Below, one piece after another: positions 1-6,197 of a DNA stretch of 7,669 nucleotides; position 1 is the stretch's first letter, and the number at the start of each line of letters is the position of its first letter. The position numbers and the translations under genes were made by a program. Location: positions 1-7,669 of the forward strand of contig CALBHZ010000179.1 of the NCBI GenBank assembly GCA_937892815.1, given 5' to 3'. Under the pieces are notes generated by a model. That model was given only the letters and a program-made list of their open reading frames with translations, was not told the origin of the DNA and ran no database searches. Source of the stretch: an uncultured archaeon. GTDB taxonomy: Archaea > Thermoproteota > Nitrososphaeria > Conexivisphaerales > CALBHZ01.

Positions 1-780
1 GCTGAGTACAAGGTACCGTTCTTCGAGGGAATGACGGTTCTAGACGCTTTAAACTACATAAGGGAGAGGCTAGACAACACCCTCGCCTTTAGATCTCATT
101 GTAGAATGGGGGTTTGCGGTTCCTGTGCCATAGTTATTAATGGGAAGCCTAGGTTAGCATGCAATACGCAGATAGCTAGGTTAGGAACCGATGTAGTGGA
201 ATTAAAGCCCTTGTACAACTTCCCAGTTATAAGGGACTTAGTGGTGGACTTAGTGGACTTCTTCAATAAACATAGAGGAGTGAAGCCTTACTTAATAAGA
301 AGGGATGTAAAGGAGAGGGAGGAACCAACACGAGAATACAGGGTCACTCCTGAAGAGCTTGAAAGGTATACGCAATTCACCTATTGTATAATGTGCGGAG
401 CATGCGTAGCCGCTTGTCCTACCGTCTCAGCCGATAACCTCTATCCAGGACCTCAAGCCTTAGCTCAGGCTTACAGGTACTTAGCAGATCCTAGAGATGA
501 GGGATGGGAAGAGAGGTTAAAAGTAGTAGATAACCAACATGGAGTATGGAGATGTCACTTCGCAGGAGCATGTAGTTACGTATGTCCGAAAGGAGTCGAT
601 CCTGCCTTAGCGATACAGCTACTAAAGAAAGAGCTATTTAAGTACAAGCTGTTTAAGAGGAAGAAAAAAGCAAGTGATGTAGTTCCTCCACTGGAGGTCA
701 AAGCCCCTTCTAAAAAACAACCCCCGCCTTTCGATTATAAGTTCAATATCGAGGAGGTGATAAAGTATGAGCGAGAATGA
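1..780 (+). CDS. sdhB: Succinate dehydrogenase/fumarate reductase iron-sulfur subunit (5' partial)
   Basis: This subunit passes electrons between the flavoprotein and the membrane quinone site of complex II. The frame is open from base 1, so the true start lies upstream. By comparison with E. coli SdhB roughly 25-35 residues are missing, and the ATG at 31 is internal. In visible numbering (259 residues), C34, C39, C42 and C54 (CRMGVCGSC, then C) are the [2Fe-2S] ligands. C129, C132, C135 (CIMCGACVAACP) and C195 fit the [4Fe-4S] cluster, and C139, C185 and C191 the [3Fe-4S] cluster, which is the classical SdhB layout. After the CPKGVDP motif there is a tail of roughly 60 residues, rich in Lys and Pro, longer than in E. 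coli SdhB. The stop overlaps sdhC by 14 bp. SDH versus fumarate reductase direction cannot be read from the sequence. Family assignment is very secure. Confidence 0.96.
   Translation, partial: AEYKVPFFEGMTVLDALNYIRERLDNTLAFRSHCRMGVCGSCAIVINGKPRLACNTQIARLGTDVVELKPLYNFPVIRDLVVDLVDFFNKHRGVKPYLIRRDVKEREEPTREYRVTPEELERYTQFTYCIMCGACVAACPTVSADNLYPGPQALAQAYRYLADPRDEGWEERLKVVDNQHGVWRCHFAGACSYVCPKGVDPALAIQLLKKELFKYKLFKRKKKASDVVPPLEVKAPSKKQPPPFDYKFNIEEVIKYERE
752..761 (+). promoter_or_regulatory. Strong Shine-Dalgarno of sdhC, inside sdhB
   Basis: AGGAGGTGAT is a ten-base match to the complement of the conserved archaeal 16S rRNA 3' end (ATCACCTCCT). It sits 5 nt before the ATG at 767 and lies within the last codons of sdhB. 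It fixes the sdhC start and suggests translation by re-initiation or coupling within the operon. Confidence 0.85.
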
Positions 781-1255
781 GAGGAAATTTAAGAGGTTTA
801 GAAGTGGCTTCTGGTCGGGAAGCCTAAACCCTACGGGCTTTAACTTAGAAAGATGGGCTTTTACGCTACACAGGGTAACGGGCTTCATCTTAATAGCGTA
901 TTTAATCGCCCACTTGCTCGAAACAAGGAACATAGCGATAAGCCCTGAAGCTTGGAGCGCTGCATTGGGGATGGTGAGGCAGCTCGTAGGTCCAATTGGT
1001 GAGAAGGTAGGGCTATGGATAATAGCCGGCTGCGCTTTGTACCACGGAGCTAACGGAATTAGATTGATTTTAACTGAGATGTTCGCCGCCTTAATAGGAA
1101 GGCCTAGAAGACCGGATCTCGACCATAAAACCGTCGAATACATTCCCTTCTCCTTAACGGGAGGTCAAAGGGCTTTACTATTAGCGGCCGTAGTAATCGC
1201 TATAATCCTGTGGTTCGTAGCCGCTGCATACCTATTCTCAAATTGGGTGATATAA
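767..1255 (+). CDS. sdhC: Succinate dehydrogenase cytochrome b-type membrane subunit C
   Basis: This 162-residue protein is a membrane anchor of complex II, binding quinone and heme b. The N-terminal ~27 residues are basic and polar. Three hydrophobic helices follow at about 30-51, 81-102 and 135-158. The first carries the family signature LHRVTG (H35, R36), equivalent to HRxSG near the quinone site of E. coli SdhC, and H49 further along. The second contains YHGANGIR, whose H93 is the expected heme ligand. The ATG at 767 is preceded by an excellent ribosome binding site and overlaps the sdhB end by 14 bp. sdhD begins 1 nt after its stop. The SdhC identity is secure from motif and position. 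The number of hemes in the complex is inference. Confidence 0.92.
   Translation: MSENERKFKRFRSGFWSGSLNPTGFNLERWAFTLHRVTGFILIAYLIAHLLETRNIAISPEAWSAALGMVRQLVGPIGEKVGLWIIAGCALYHGANGIRLILTEMFAALIGRPRRPDLDHKTVEYIPFSLTGGQRALLLAAVVIAIILWFVAAAYLFSNWVI
1246..1251 (+). promoter_or_regulatory. Shine-Dalgarno of sdhD, inside sdhC
   Basis: GGTGAT (preceded by another G) pairs with the 16S 3' end and lies 5 nt before the ATG at 1257. It covers the final codons of sdhC and supports coupled translation of the two membrane subunits. Confidence 0.7.
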
Positions 1256-1256
1256 G

Positions 1257-1598
1257 ATGGGAAGGGAAAGCTGGGTCATGTTAATTCACTACATAACCGC
1301 TATAATTCTGGTAGTGGCTCTAACGGCGCATCTCCTCTTACATAGCCCGTTTGCCGGTCTCGACTTCGAAAGTTCTTTAAGCTTCATTAACGTAGCTGGA
1401 AACCTAAAGAACTTAGGACCTCTCTTCTTCGTACTGTTACTAGCCGCTGTTATACATGGAGTAAATGGGCTACGTATACTACTCTTAGAACTCTGGCAAA
1501 ATAAGGGATGGAATCTCTTCGTAAACATTATCGCCATAGTGTTGATAGTGGCGCTTATAGCGATTGGAACGATGACCTTAATCGGCGTACAAGCATAA
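1257..1598 (+). CDS. sdhD: Succinate dehydrogenase membrane subunit D
   Basis: This 113-residue protein is the second membrane anchor of complex II. Three hydrophobic helices are visible at about 7-29, 54-77 and 87-110. Helix 1 carries H11, H25 and H29. Helix 2 carries IHGVNGLR, with H67 as the likely heme ligand. The HGxNGxR motif is the same as in the upstream SdhC (HGANGIR), so the two subunits look like distant paralogues. The gene starts 1 nt after the sdhC stop and closes the operon, and a T-rich stretch follows. It is short and divergent, so the SdhD name rests on operon position plus the shared motif. A less specific name would be cytochrome b556-like membrane subunit. Confidence 0.87.
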   Translation: MGRESWVMLIHYITAIILVVALTAHLLLHSPFAGLDFESSLSFINVAGNLKNLGPLFFVLLLAAVIHGVNGLRILLLELWQNKGWNLFVNIIAIVLIVALIAIGTMTLIGVQA

Positions 1599-1612
1599 CC
1601 CCTTATTTTTTC
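1599..1612 (+). terminator. T-rich terminator after the sdh operon
   Basis: The bases right after the sdhD stop are a C run followed by TTATTTTTTC, with no hairpin. Oligo-T tracts of this kind terminate archaeal RNA polymerase. The next gene has its own promoter just downstream, which agrees with an operon end here. Confidence 0.5.
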
Positions 1613-1618
1613 ATCGAT

Positions 1619-1628
1619 ATTTTTATAT
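1619..1628 (+). promoter_or_regulatory. TATA-like box for the 81-residue gene
   Basis: ATTTTTATAT is centred about 29 nt before the GTG at 1653. With the usual archaeal TATA-to-start distance the transcript would begin within a few bases of the start codon, so the mRNA is probably leaderless. No Shine-Dalgarno is seen before the GTG. Confidence 0.5.
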
Positions 1629-1652
1629 GAGCTATAGGTTTTAGTGTGAAGT

Positions 1653-1898
1653 GTGAAACCTCAACGAGGAGAGTTGGTAGAATTTGAAGTAGAGGGGGAA
1701 GAGCACTGGATTAAGCTTAAACTTAAGGATGGAAGCGTTCTAAAATTCAAAACAATAGTAACGGCGGTTTTTAGAGTCGGTAACGATCCAAATACAGGCC
1801 TTCCTATATACATGGTGCAGAGCACTAACGTCATAAGGATCGTAAGCGTACCTAAGGAGCTGATTAAAAAGCCCCCTTCTTCTGAAACTTATCGTTAA
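1653..1898 (+). CDS. Small conserved-looking protein of unknown function
   Basis: I do not recognise this 81-residue protein. It starts with GTG; the placement about 29 nt after a TATA-like box supports this start. The sequence alternates hydrophobic and charged residues (FEVEGEEHWIKLKLKDGSVLKF and similar) in a pattern typical of a small beta barrel. No membrane segment, signal peptide or cysteine is present. A Gly/Asn/Pro turn (GNDPNTGLP, 43-51) splits it into two beta-rich halves, and the tail is Lys/Pro/Ser-rich. Coding potential is supported by codon use like the neighbours, clean boundaries and a dedicated promoter. It overlaps the convergent regulator gene by 4 bp. A nucleic-acid-binding or subunit-like role is conceivable, but nothing here shows it. 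Confidence 0.75.
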   Translation: MKPQRGELVEFEVEGEEHWIKLKLKDGSVLKFKTIVTAVFRVGNDPNTGLPIYMVQSTNVIRIVSVPKELIKKPPSSETYR

Positions 1899-2296
1899 TA
1901 AATTAACCCCTTGTATGCTAAATATGCTTCAATCCAAAAAATGAGAGAAGCTATACCAGTAATAGCTATTACCGGTAAGGAGAAGCCGATCATAACTGAA
2001 TATGAAATTAAGAAAGACGTAAAGAACGCTCCATAAAAGGCATATCTAGGTACGACCTTTCCTCTCAATATAACGAAAGGCCCTAGATAGCTAGCGTCAA
2101 ACCCTCCAACTGCCGTATACCTTCCGTACTCATCTTGTTTAACTAAGTTCAATTCCTGCAGTTTCGTTAAGTGGTAGTGGACGACGCTCGGACTACTTAT
2201 CTTAAGCGCTTTTTGAATTTCCCTTACTCCCATCTTCTTCCCTAAAAGTAGGAGATATATCCTTAGCGTAGTTCCTTCGATCTTCGCCTTACGCAT
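1895..2296 (-). CDS. Membrane-anchored winged-helix (ArsR/MarR-like) transcription regulator
   Basis: This protein is 133 residues from the ATG at 2296. Residues about 10-62 form a winged helix-turn-helix: the recognition region is SSPSVVHYHLTKLQELNLV, and the YGRYTA segment is the wing. Two hydrophobic helices follow at about 86-105 and 107-127 with almost no C-terminal tail, so the DNA-binding domain probably sits on the cytoplasmic face of the membrane. An in-frame TTG at 2311 would add five residues. I prefer the ATG because a TTTTAAAA box lies 26-27 nt upstream of it, which fits a leaderless mRNA. It is transcribed in the same direction as nfo, 34 bp downstream, but seems to have its own promoter. 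The target genes and signal are unknown. Membrane-bound one-component regulators are common in archaea, but this family has no function I can name. Confidence 0.85.
   Translation of the reverse strand: MRKAKIEGTTLRIYLLLLGKKMGVREIQKALKISSPSVVHYHLTKLQELNLVKQDEYGRYTAVGGFDASYLGPFVILRGKVVPRYAFYGAFFTSFLISYSVMIGFSLPVIAITGIASLIFWIEAYLAYKGLIY
1954..1977. repeat. 24-bp near-perfect palindrome inside the regulator gene
   Basis: The 14-bp core GTAATAGCTATTAC (1959-1972) is perfectly self-complementary. After one mismatched pair the arms TACC and GGTA extend it to 24 bp, with 11 of 12 pairs matching. It lies in the part of the regulator gene that encodes the second membrane helix. It could be a protein-binding site or a chance product of alternating Ile/Ala/Thr codons. 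Confidence 0.5.
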
Positions 2297-2318
2297 TAAG
2301 CGGTTTTGCAAACCTCGC

Positions 2319-2326
2319 TTTTAAAA
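2319..2326 (-). promoter_or_regulatory. TATA-like box for the winged-helix regulator
   Basis: TTTTAAAA on the minus strand has a purine-rich stretch (AAGGA) just upstream that could act as a BRE. Its centre is 26-27 nt before the ATG at 2296. It sits in the short gap after the nfo stop and gives the regulator an independent, leaderless promoter. Confidence 0.55.
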
Positions 2327-2330
2327 TCCT

Positions 2331-3179
2331 TTATCCCTCAATTAACTTCCTTATAACTTCGAGATCCTTAGCATATTCTTTGTAGTTTGAAACGGGAGTT
2401 TCTAAGATCATAGGTAATTCCTTAAGCTTAGGATGGTTTACGATCGCCTTAAACCCCTTTTTTCCAATAAACCCCTTACCTATGAATTCATGTCTATCTA
2501 ACCTAGATCCCAACCCTCCTTTGGAGTCGTTTAAGTGAATTAGCTTAAGCCTTTTAATTCCAATAATTTCATCGAATAACTTTAAGGTGTTCTCTACAGC
2601 TTTAGGGCTCGCCAAATCGTATCCAGCTGCGTAAGCGTGACATGTATCGAAACACACGTTAACCTTTTTCCTATCTCCTATTTCGTCTAATATTTTACTT
2701 ATGTCTTCAAACGACGAGCCTACGCTATTCTTCTGCCCAGCCATATTTTCCAATAAGATAACCGCTTCGCTTTCCTCGGTCGATAAAGCCTTTAACACGG
2801 CTTCCGCAACTCTCCTCCTTCCATGCTCAATCCCCTTACCCATATGGCTTCCTAAATGTAAAACGATGAACTCTAGCTTCAATAAATTCGCTCTCTTAAT
2901 TTCCTCGATAAGGGAGTCTACGGATTTCTTATATATTTCAGGATCTGGTGAAGCTAAATTCGGAAGATAAGGCATATGCGATGCAATGCCTTTAAAGCCG
3001 TTCTCTTTAACTTTCTTCTTAAAAGCTTCAGCGACTTCGTCTGGTATCGGCGGGTATTTCCATCCTCTTGGAGATCTGGTAAATATCTGAAAGGTGTTTA
3101 TATTGAGCTCAAGAGCCCTATCGACCGCTTTATCTATAGATCCGGTTATTGGCATATGAGCACCTAATAACCTCATCAC
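2331..3179 (-). CDS. nfo: Endonuclease IV (AP endonuclease)
   Basis: This enzyme cleaves DNA 5' to abasic sites in base-excision repair and acts through a three-metal zinc centre in a TIM barrel. The product is 282 residues, close to the 285 of E. coli Nfo. All nine zinc ligands are present, each one position lower than in E. coli: H68, H108, E144, D178, H181, H215, D228, H230 and E260. They lie in the family signatures SHMPYLPNLASP, LHLGSH, LLENMAGQ, FDTCHAYAAGYD, HLNDSKGGLGSRLDRHEFIG and ILETP. The GTG at 3179 and the ATG at 3176 are adjacent start candidates. GTG is 27 nt from the TATA-like box and ATG 30 nt, so both fit a leaderless message. The gene is divergent from yjbQ. It looks intact and catalytically competent. 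Confidence 0.96.
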   Translation of the reverse strand: MMRLLGAHMPITGSIDKAVDRALELNINTFQIFTRSPRGWKYPPIPDEVAEAFKKKVKENGFKGIASHMPYLPNLASPDPEIYKKSVDSLIEEIKRANLLKLEFIVLHLGSHMGKGIEHGRRRVAEAVLKALSTEESEAVILLENMAGQKNSVGSSFEDISKILDEIGDRKKVNVCFDTCHAYAAGYDLASPKAVENTLKLFDEIIGIKRLKLIHLNDSKGGLGSRLDRHEFIGKGFIGKKGFKAIVNHPKLKELPMILETPVSNYKEYAKDLEVIRKLIEG

Positions 3180-3201
3180 TCAATAAAGGATGAACGTAGG
3201 G

Positions 3202-3210
3202 AAATAAAAA
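3202..3210 (-). promoter_or_regulatory. TATA-like box for nfo
   Basis: TTTTTATTT on the minus strand is centred 27 nt before the GTG at 3179 and 30 nt before the ATG at 3176. No Shine-Dalgarno precedes either, so a leaderless transcript is expected. Confidence 0.5.
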
Positions 3211-3228
3211 CGTAACTTAAGGCAACGG

Positions 3229-3236
3229 TTTTTAGG
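3229..3236 (+). promoter_or_regulatory. TATA-like box for the yjbQ operon
   Basis: TTTTTAGG is centred 27 nt before the ATG at 3259 and lies back to back with the nfo box about 26 bp away. It is an imperfect TATA match, but the spacing is the same as for the other first genes here. Confidence 0.4.
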
Positions 3237-3258
3237 AAGTATTAACGAACGTTGATAT

Positions 3259-3678
3259 ATGCGCGTGTATTCGGAAGAAATAGAAATATCTACTAATGGA
3301 AGCGGCCATATAGTAAATTTAACCGAATACTGTGAAAAAGCGGTGAAGAATTCAGGGGTTAAAATGGGCCTTCTAAATGTATTCGTAACTGGGTCTACGG
3401 CAGCTATAGGCACAATTGAGTATGAAAAAGGCCTGCTTCGAGATCTACCAGACATTATGGAAAAGATTGCTCCATCATCCTATCCTTATCGTCATAATGA
3501 AGCATGGGGAGATAACAACGGACATTCTCATATTAGGAGTACTTTAATGGGAACTGGAATAAACGTACCGATCGTCAACGGAAGGCTAGCTCTCGGTACA
3601 TGGCAACAAGTAGTACTAGCTGAGTGGGATATAAGGCCTAGAAGGAGAAAGGTGACGTTAACCATTATAGGGGAGTAG
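3259..3678 (+). CDS. YjbQ/UPF0047 family protein
   Basis: At 139 residues this has the full length of the small, single-domain UPF0047/YjbQ family. The diagnostic segments are all present: YRHNE (77-81, with H79), GDNNGHSHIR (84-93, with H89 and H91), a VPIVNGRLALGTWQQVVL stretch with GTWQQ at 113-117, and RPRRRKV near the end. The conserved His and Asp residues suggest metal or phosphate handling. E. coli YjbQ has weak thiamine-phosphate synthase activity, but the physiological role of the family is not settled, so I give no symbol. It starts at an ATG with a TATA-like box at the leaderless distance, and is followed 3 bp later by a HAD phosphatase, presumably in one transcript. Confidence 0.93.
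   Translation: MRVYSEEIEISTNGSGHIVNLTEYCEKAVKNSGVKMGLLNVFVTGSTAAIGTIEYEKGLLRDLPDIMEKIAPSSYPYRHNEAWGDNNGHSHIRSTLMGTGINVPIVNGRLALGTWQQVVLAEWDIRPRRRKVTLTIIGE
3670..3675 (+). promoter_or_regulatory. Shine-Dalgarno for the HAD phosphatase TTG start
   Basis: GGGGAG lies at the very end of yjbQ and 6 nt before the TTG at 3682. It partly pairs with the 16S 3' end and supports TTG as the start of the downstream gene. Confidence 0.5.
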
Positions 3679-3681
3679 CCC

Positions 3682-4317
3682 TTGCTTGAGTATAGGCTCG
3701 TAGCCTTTGATCTAGACGGCACTCTTTTACAAGGAGAACCTAGCTGGTCGCTTCTCCATCGCTACTTCGGTACTTTAGACAAAGCGGAAAAAGCACATGA
3801 AATGTACATTAAGGGCGAAATAAGCTATGAACAGTTCATGTATACGGATCTCTCTTTATGGCCCAAGCCTCTCCATAGATCAACGCTTGAATCGATTTTG
3901 CTGAAAGCGAAATTAAGGCCTGAGGCTAAATACGTTGTAGAGAAGCTCAAGAAAGCTGGAATGAAAATAGCTATAGTTACAGCGGCTCTGGATCTCTTAG
4001 CGAATAGAATAGGTAAGCTATTAAACGTCGATTTCGTGTATTCAAATAAAATAGGCTTTGATGAAAGAGGATATTACGATGGAAAGGTATACCCGTTAGT
4101 TGAACCTTTAAAGAAAGATCTCATCTTAAAATCTCTAGCGAGCAATTTATCCATCGATCTTAGAAACACTATAGCTGTAGGGGATAACGTACAAGACGAA
4201 AGCTTCCTAAGGATCGCAGGTCTAAGCTTCGTTATAGGAGATAGGAAGCTCGCCCAAAAAATCAAAGCAGTTTACATCGAAGATTTAAGGGAGATATTAG
4301 ATTACTTGAAATTATAA
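3682..4317 (+). CDS. HAD-superfamily phosphatase, phosphoserine phosphatase-like
   Basis: This 211-residue enzyme is a predicted cytoplasmic phosphomonoesterase. HAD motif I is FDLDGTLL with nucleophile D10 and acid/base D12. Motif II is T100 in AIVTAAL. The motif III lysine is K144 or K145 (PLKKD). Motif IV is GDNVQDESF with D168 and D172. A helical cap of about 70 residues lies between motifs I and II, as in type I HADs of the SerB group. Substrate cannot be fixed: phosphoserine is one option, but any small phosphate ester is possible. The start is TTG, 3 bp after the yjbQ stop, with GGGGAG upstream; no ATG or GTG is available before motif I. The 3' end overlaps argS by 6 bp, tail to tail. 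Co-transcription with yjbQ is likely. Confidence 0.88.
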   Translation: MLEYRLVAFDLDGTLLQGEPSWSLLHRYFGTLDKAEKAHEMYIKGEISYEQFMYTDLSLWPKPLHRSTLESILLKAKLRPEAKYVVEKLKKAGMKIAIVTAALDLLANRIGKLLNVDFVYSNKIGFDERGYYDGKVYPLVEPLKKDLILKSLASNLSIDLRNTIAVGDNVQDESFLRIAGLSFVIGDRKLAQKIKAVYIEDLREILDYLKL

Positions 4318-6189
4318 CCTTTCTAGGATCGGAATTCCGAGTACCTGTAATGCGTCAGATAATATCTTAACGTATGTAGCTACCAAAGCTAACCTCGCTC
4401 TTCTAATAACGTCCTCTTCCTGTAAAACTGGACATTTTTCGTAAAATGAGTTAAAAGCGACAGCTAACTCTCTTACGTATTTCACAAGCCTCTTAGGGCT
4501 GAAATTTACAATCGCCTCTAACATGGCGTTCTCGTACTTTGATAAAAGTAAGACCAGCTTTCTTTCCTCTTCCTCATCTAAGTACTTAGCCAACCCTCTC
4601 TCAAATTCCCAGCCTCCGGCTTTCTCAAGTATTCTAATTGCCCTAGCTAAAGAGTACTGTAAATAAGGTCCCGTATCCCCTTCCAACTTCATAGCTTCCT
4701 TAATATCGAAAACAATGATCTTATCCAGGTCTTGTTTTAAAAGCGCATACCTCAGAGCTCCTACCGCAATTTTCTCCCCGACGTCGTTAAGCCATTCTTC
4801 ATCCTCTTCTGGATTCCTCGTTTTGCTCTCTTCTATCGCCCTCTTCTTGAGTTCATCTAAAATGTCATCTACGTTAACGTAAACCCCTTTCCTTCCCGAC
4901 ATATGGTAAAACTCCTTATCCTCCTTTACGAGCATTCCCAACTCCTTAACGGTATCTTTACTTAAAGCCACAACTTCGTATCCTAAATGCATGTATTCCT
5001 TTCCTTCTCCTCCAATTCCCTTCACGGCTAATTTAACGAAGTTCTGAACCCTACTCTGTCTAACGTCTATAACGGTAATCGCTATATCTCCATTATTGAA
5101 AATTGGATGATCTTTCCCATCCCTTCTAGGCTTCGTAGTCCATAATTCCTTTCCAGAAGGCTGTATAGCAAATACCTCATAACCAAATCTATCTTCAATT
5201 ATGCCTAGCTTCCAAGCAGCATAAGGTATGTCTTTAGCAGCATATACGGTAGTTCCATCGCTCCTAACTAAAACCTTTTCATCCCCTTCTCCTCCTTTAA
5301 GAACCCAACATCCTTTATACTTCCCATCTTTAACGAATTCGACCAAGTCGCGTTTCTTGAGCATACTGAAAACTTCGTTCCAATATCCAGATCTTAATAT
5401 GTGGCTTTCCCAATTTAATAGATCGTACTCCGCTCCTAGCCTCCAACAGGTTTTCAACTGTTCCCTCACTATCCTATCTATGATTTCACGCGCTACCTCC
5501 GCAATAGGTCCTCCAACCTCTAACTGTTTTATAATTTCCCTCCTCTTTTCAATTAAGGAGGGATCTTCCTCGAATCTTTTGTTTACCTCAATATATACTA
5601 CATCACCACAATATTGATCGAATTTCCGTTCAACATCTTTTTTAAACCCTAAGTAGAGGAAGCCAACTAAGACATCTGCTACCTGCGTTCCCGTATCATC
5701 AATATAGTTCAAGATGGACACGTTATAGCCTGCTCTCTTCATCAATCTACCTATGGTATCCCCTATGACGACGTTTCTCGCATGTCCGATGTGCAATGCC
5801 TTATTTGGATTAACGCTGGTATGCTCTATTACCACCTTTCTGCCCCTCCCTACGTCTAGTTTACCGTAGTTCTCACGAATGAGAACCCTTTCAAATAAGG
5901 CCTCTCCGTACTCTAGATACGATAGCCAAAAGTTGATATATCCTTTCGGATGCGCTTCAATCTTCTTAAACCAAGGATCGATTTCCATATTACCCACAAT
6001 TTCCTTCGCCATCTCAATAGGGGGCCTTTTCAATTTCTTAGATAGTGTAAAAGCGACGTTCGTTGTTACCTCTCCGATCCCTTCTACAGTAGGTTCTAGA
6101 ACATCGAATTTTACGTCTTTAATTCCAATTTTCTCTAGGGCCTTTAGTATCGCGCTCTTCGCCCTTTCCTTGAGCTCTAAGTACGACAA
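4312..6189 (-). CDS. argS: Arginyl-tRNA synthetase
   Basis: This is the class I synthetase that charges tRNA-Arg. At 625 residues it has normal archaeal length. An N-terminal additional (tRNA D-loop binding) domain spans about 1-105. The catalytic domain has HIGH at 133-136 inside NPNKALHIGHARN, then NYIDDTGTQVAD. The KMSKS equivalent is MSGRKG at 430-435, which lacks the canonical second lysine, as is usual in ArgRS. A DALR anticodon-binding domain starts near TGPYLQYSLARA (506) and runs to the end (LGIPILERL). The start is TTG; the frame is closed 21 nt upstream and no ATG or GTG is available. GGGAG directly abuts the TTG, an unusually short spacing. It lies 8 bp after phosphoglycolate phosphatase and is probably co-transcribed with it. 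Its stop overlaps the convergent HAD gene. Confidence 0.97.
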   Translation of the reverse strand: MSYLELKERAKSAILKALEKIGIKDVKFDVLEPTVEGIGEVTTNVAFTLSKKLKRPPIEMAKEIVGNMEIDPWFKKIEAHPKGYINFWLSYLEYGEALFERVLIRENYGKLDVGRGRKVVIEHTSVNPNKALHIGHARNVVIGDTIGRLMKRAGYNVSILNYIDDTGTQVADVLVGFLYLGFKKDVERKFDQYCGDVVYIEVNKRFEEDPSLIEKRREIIKQLEVGGPIAEVAREIIDRIVREQLKTCWRLGAEYDLLNWESHILRSGYWNEVFSMLKKRDLVEFVKDGKYKGCWVLKGGEGDEKVLVRSDGTTVYAAKDIPYAAWKLGIIEDRFGYEVFAIQPSGKELWTTKPRRDGKDHPIFNNGDIAITVIDVRQSRVQNFVKLAVKGIGGEGKEYMHLGYEVVALSKDTVKELGMLVKEDKEFYHMSGRKGVYVNVDDILDELKKRAIEESKTRNPEEDEEWLNDVGEKIAVGALRYALLKQDLDKIIVFDIKEAMKLEGDTGPYLQYSLARAIRILEKAGGWEFERGLAKYLDEEEERKLVLLLSKYENAMLEAIVNFSPKRLVKYVRELAVAFNSFYEKCPVLQEEDVIRRARLALVATYVKILSDALQVLGIPILERL

Positions 6190-6197
6190 CTCCCTAC

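Noticed and set aside
634..1143. Long minus-strand open frame of 169 codons opposite sdhB/sdhC
   Set aside because: It lies antisense to two clearly recognised genes, and its translation has no recognisable family motif and an unnatural composition.
2297..2311. TTG at 2311 as the start of the winged-helix regulator
   Set aside because: No Shine-Dalgarno precedes it, and the TATA-like box is only about 11 nt away, so the mRNA would start downstream of this codon. The ATG at 2296 fits better.
4329..4340. 12-bp palindrome TCGGAATTCCGA near the argS end
   Set aside because: Perfect 12-bp palindromes are expected about twice by chance in a window of this size, and it encodes the conserved LGIPIL ending of ArgRS.
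5228..5617. Plus-strand open frame of 129 codons opposite argS, with similar ones at 5879-6214 and 6511-6831
   Set aside because: All are antisense to well-supported genes, show Ser/Leu/Pro-rich shadow composition and have no promoter or ribosome binding site.
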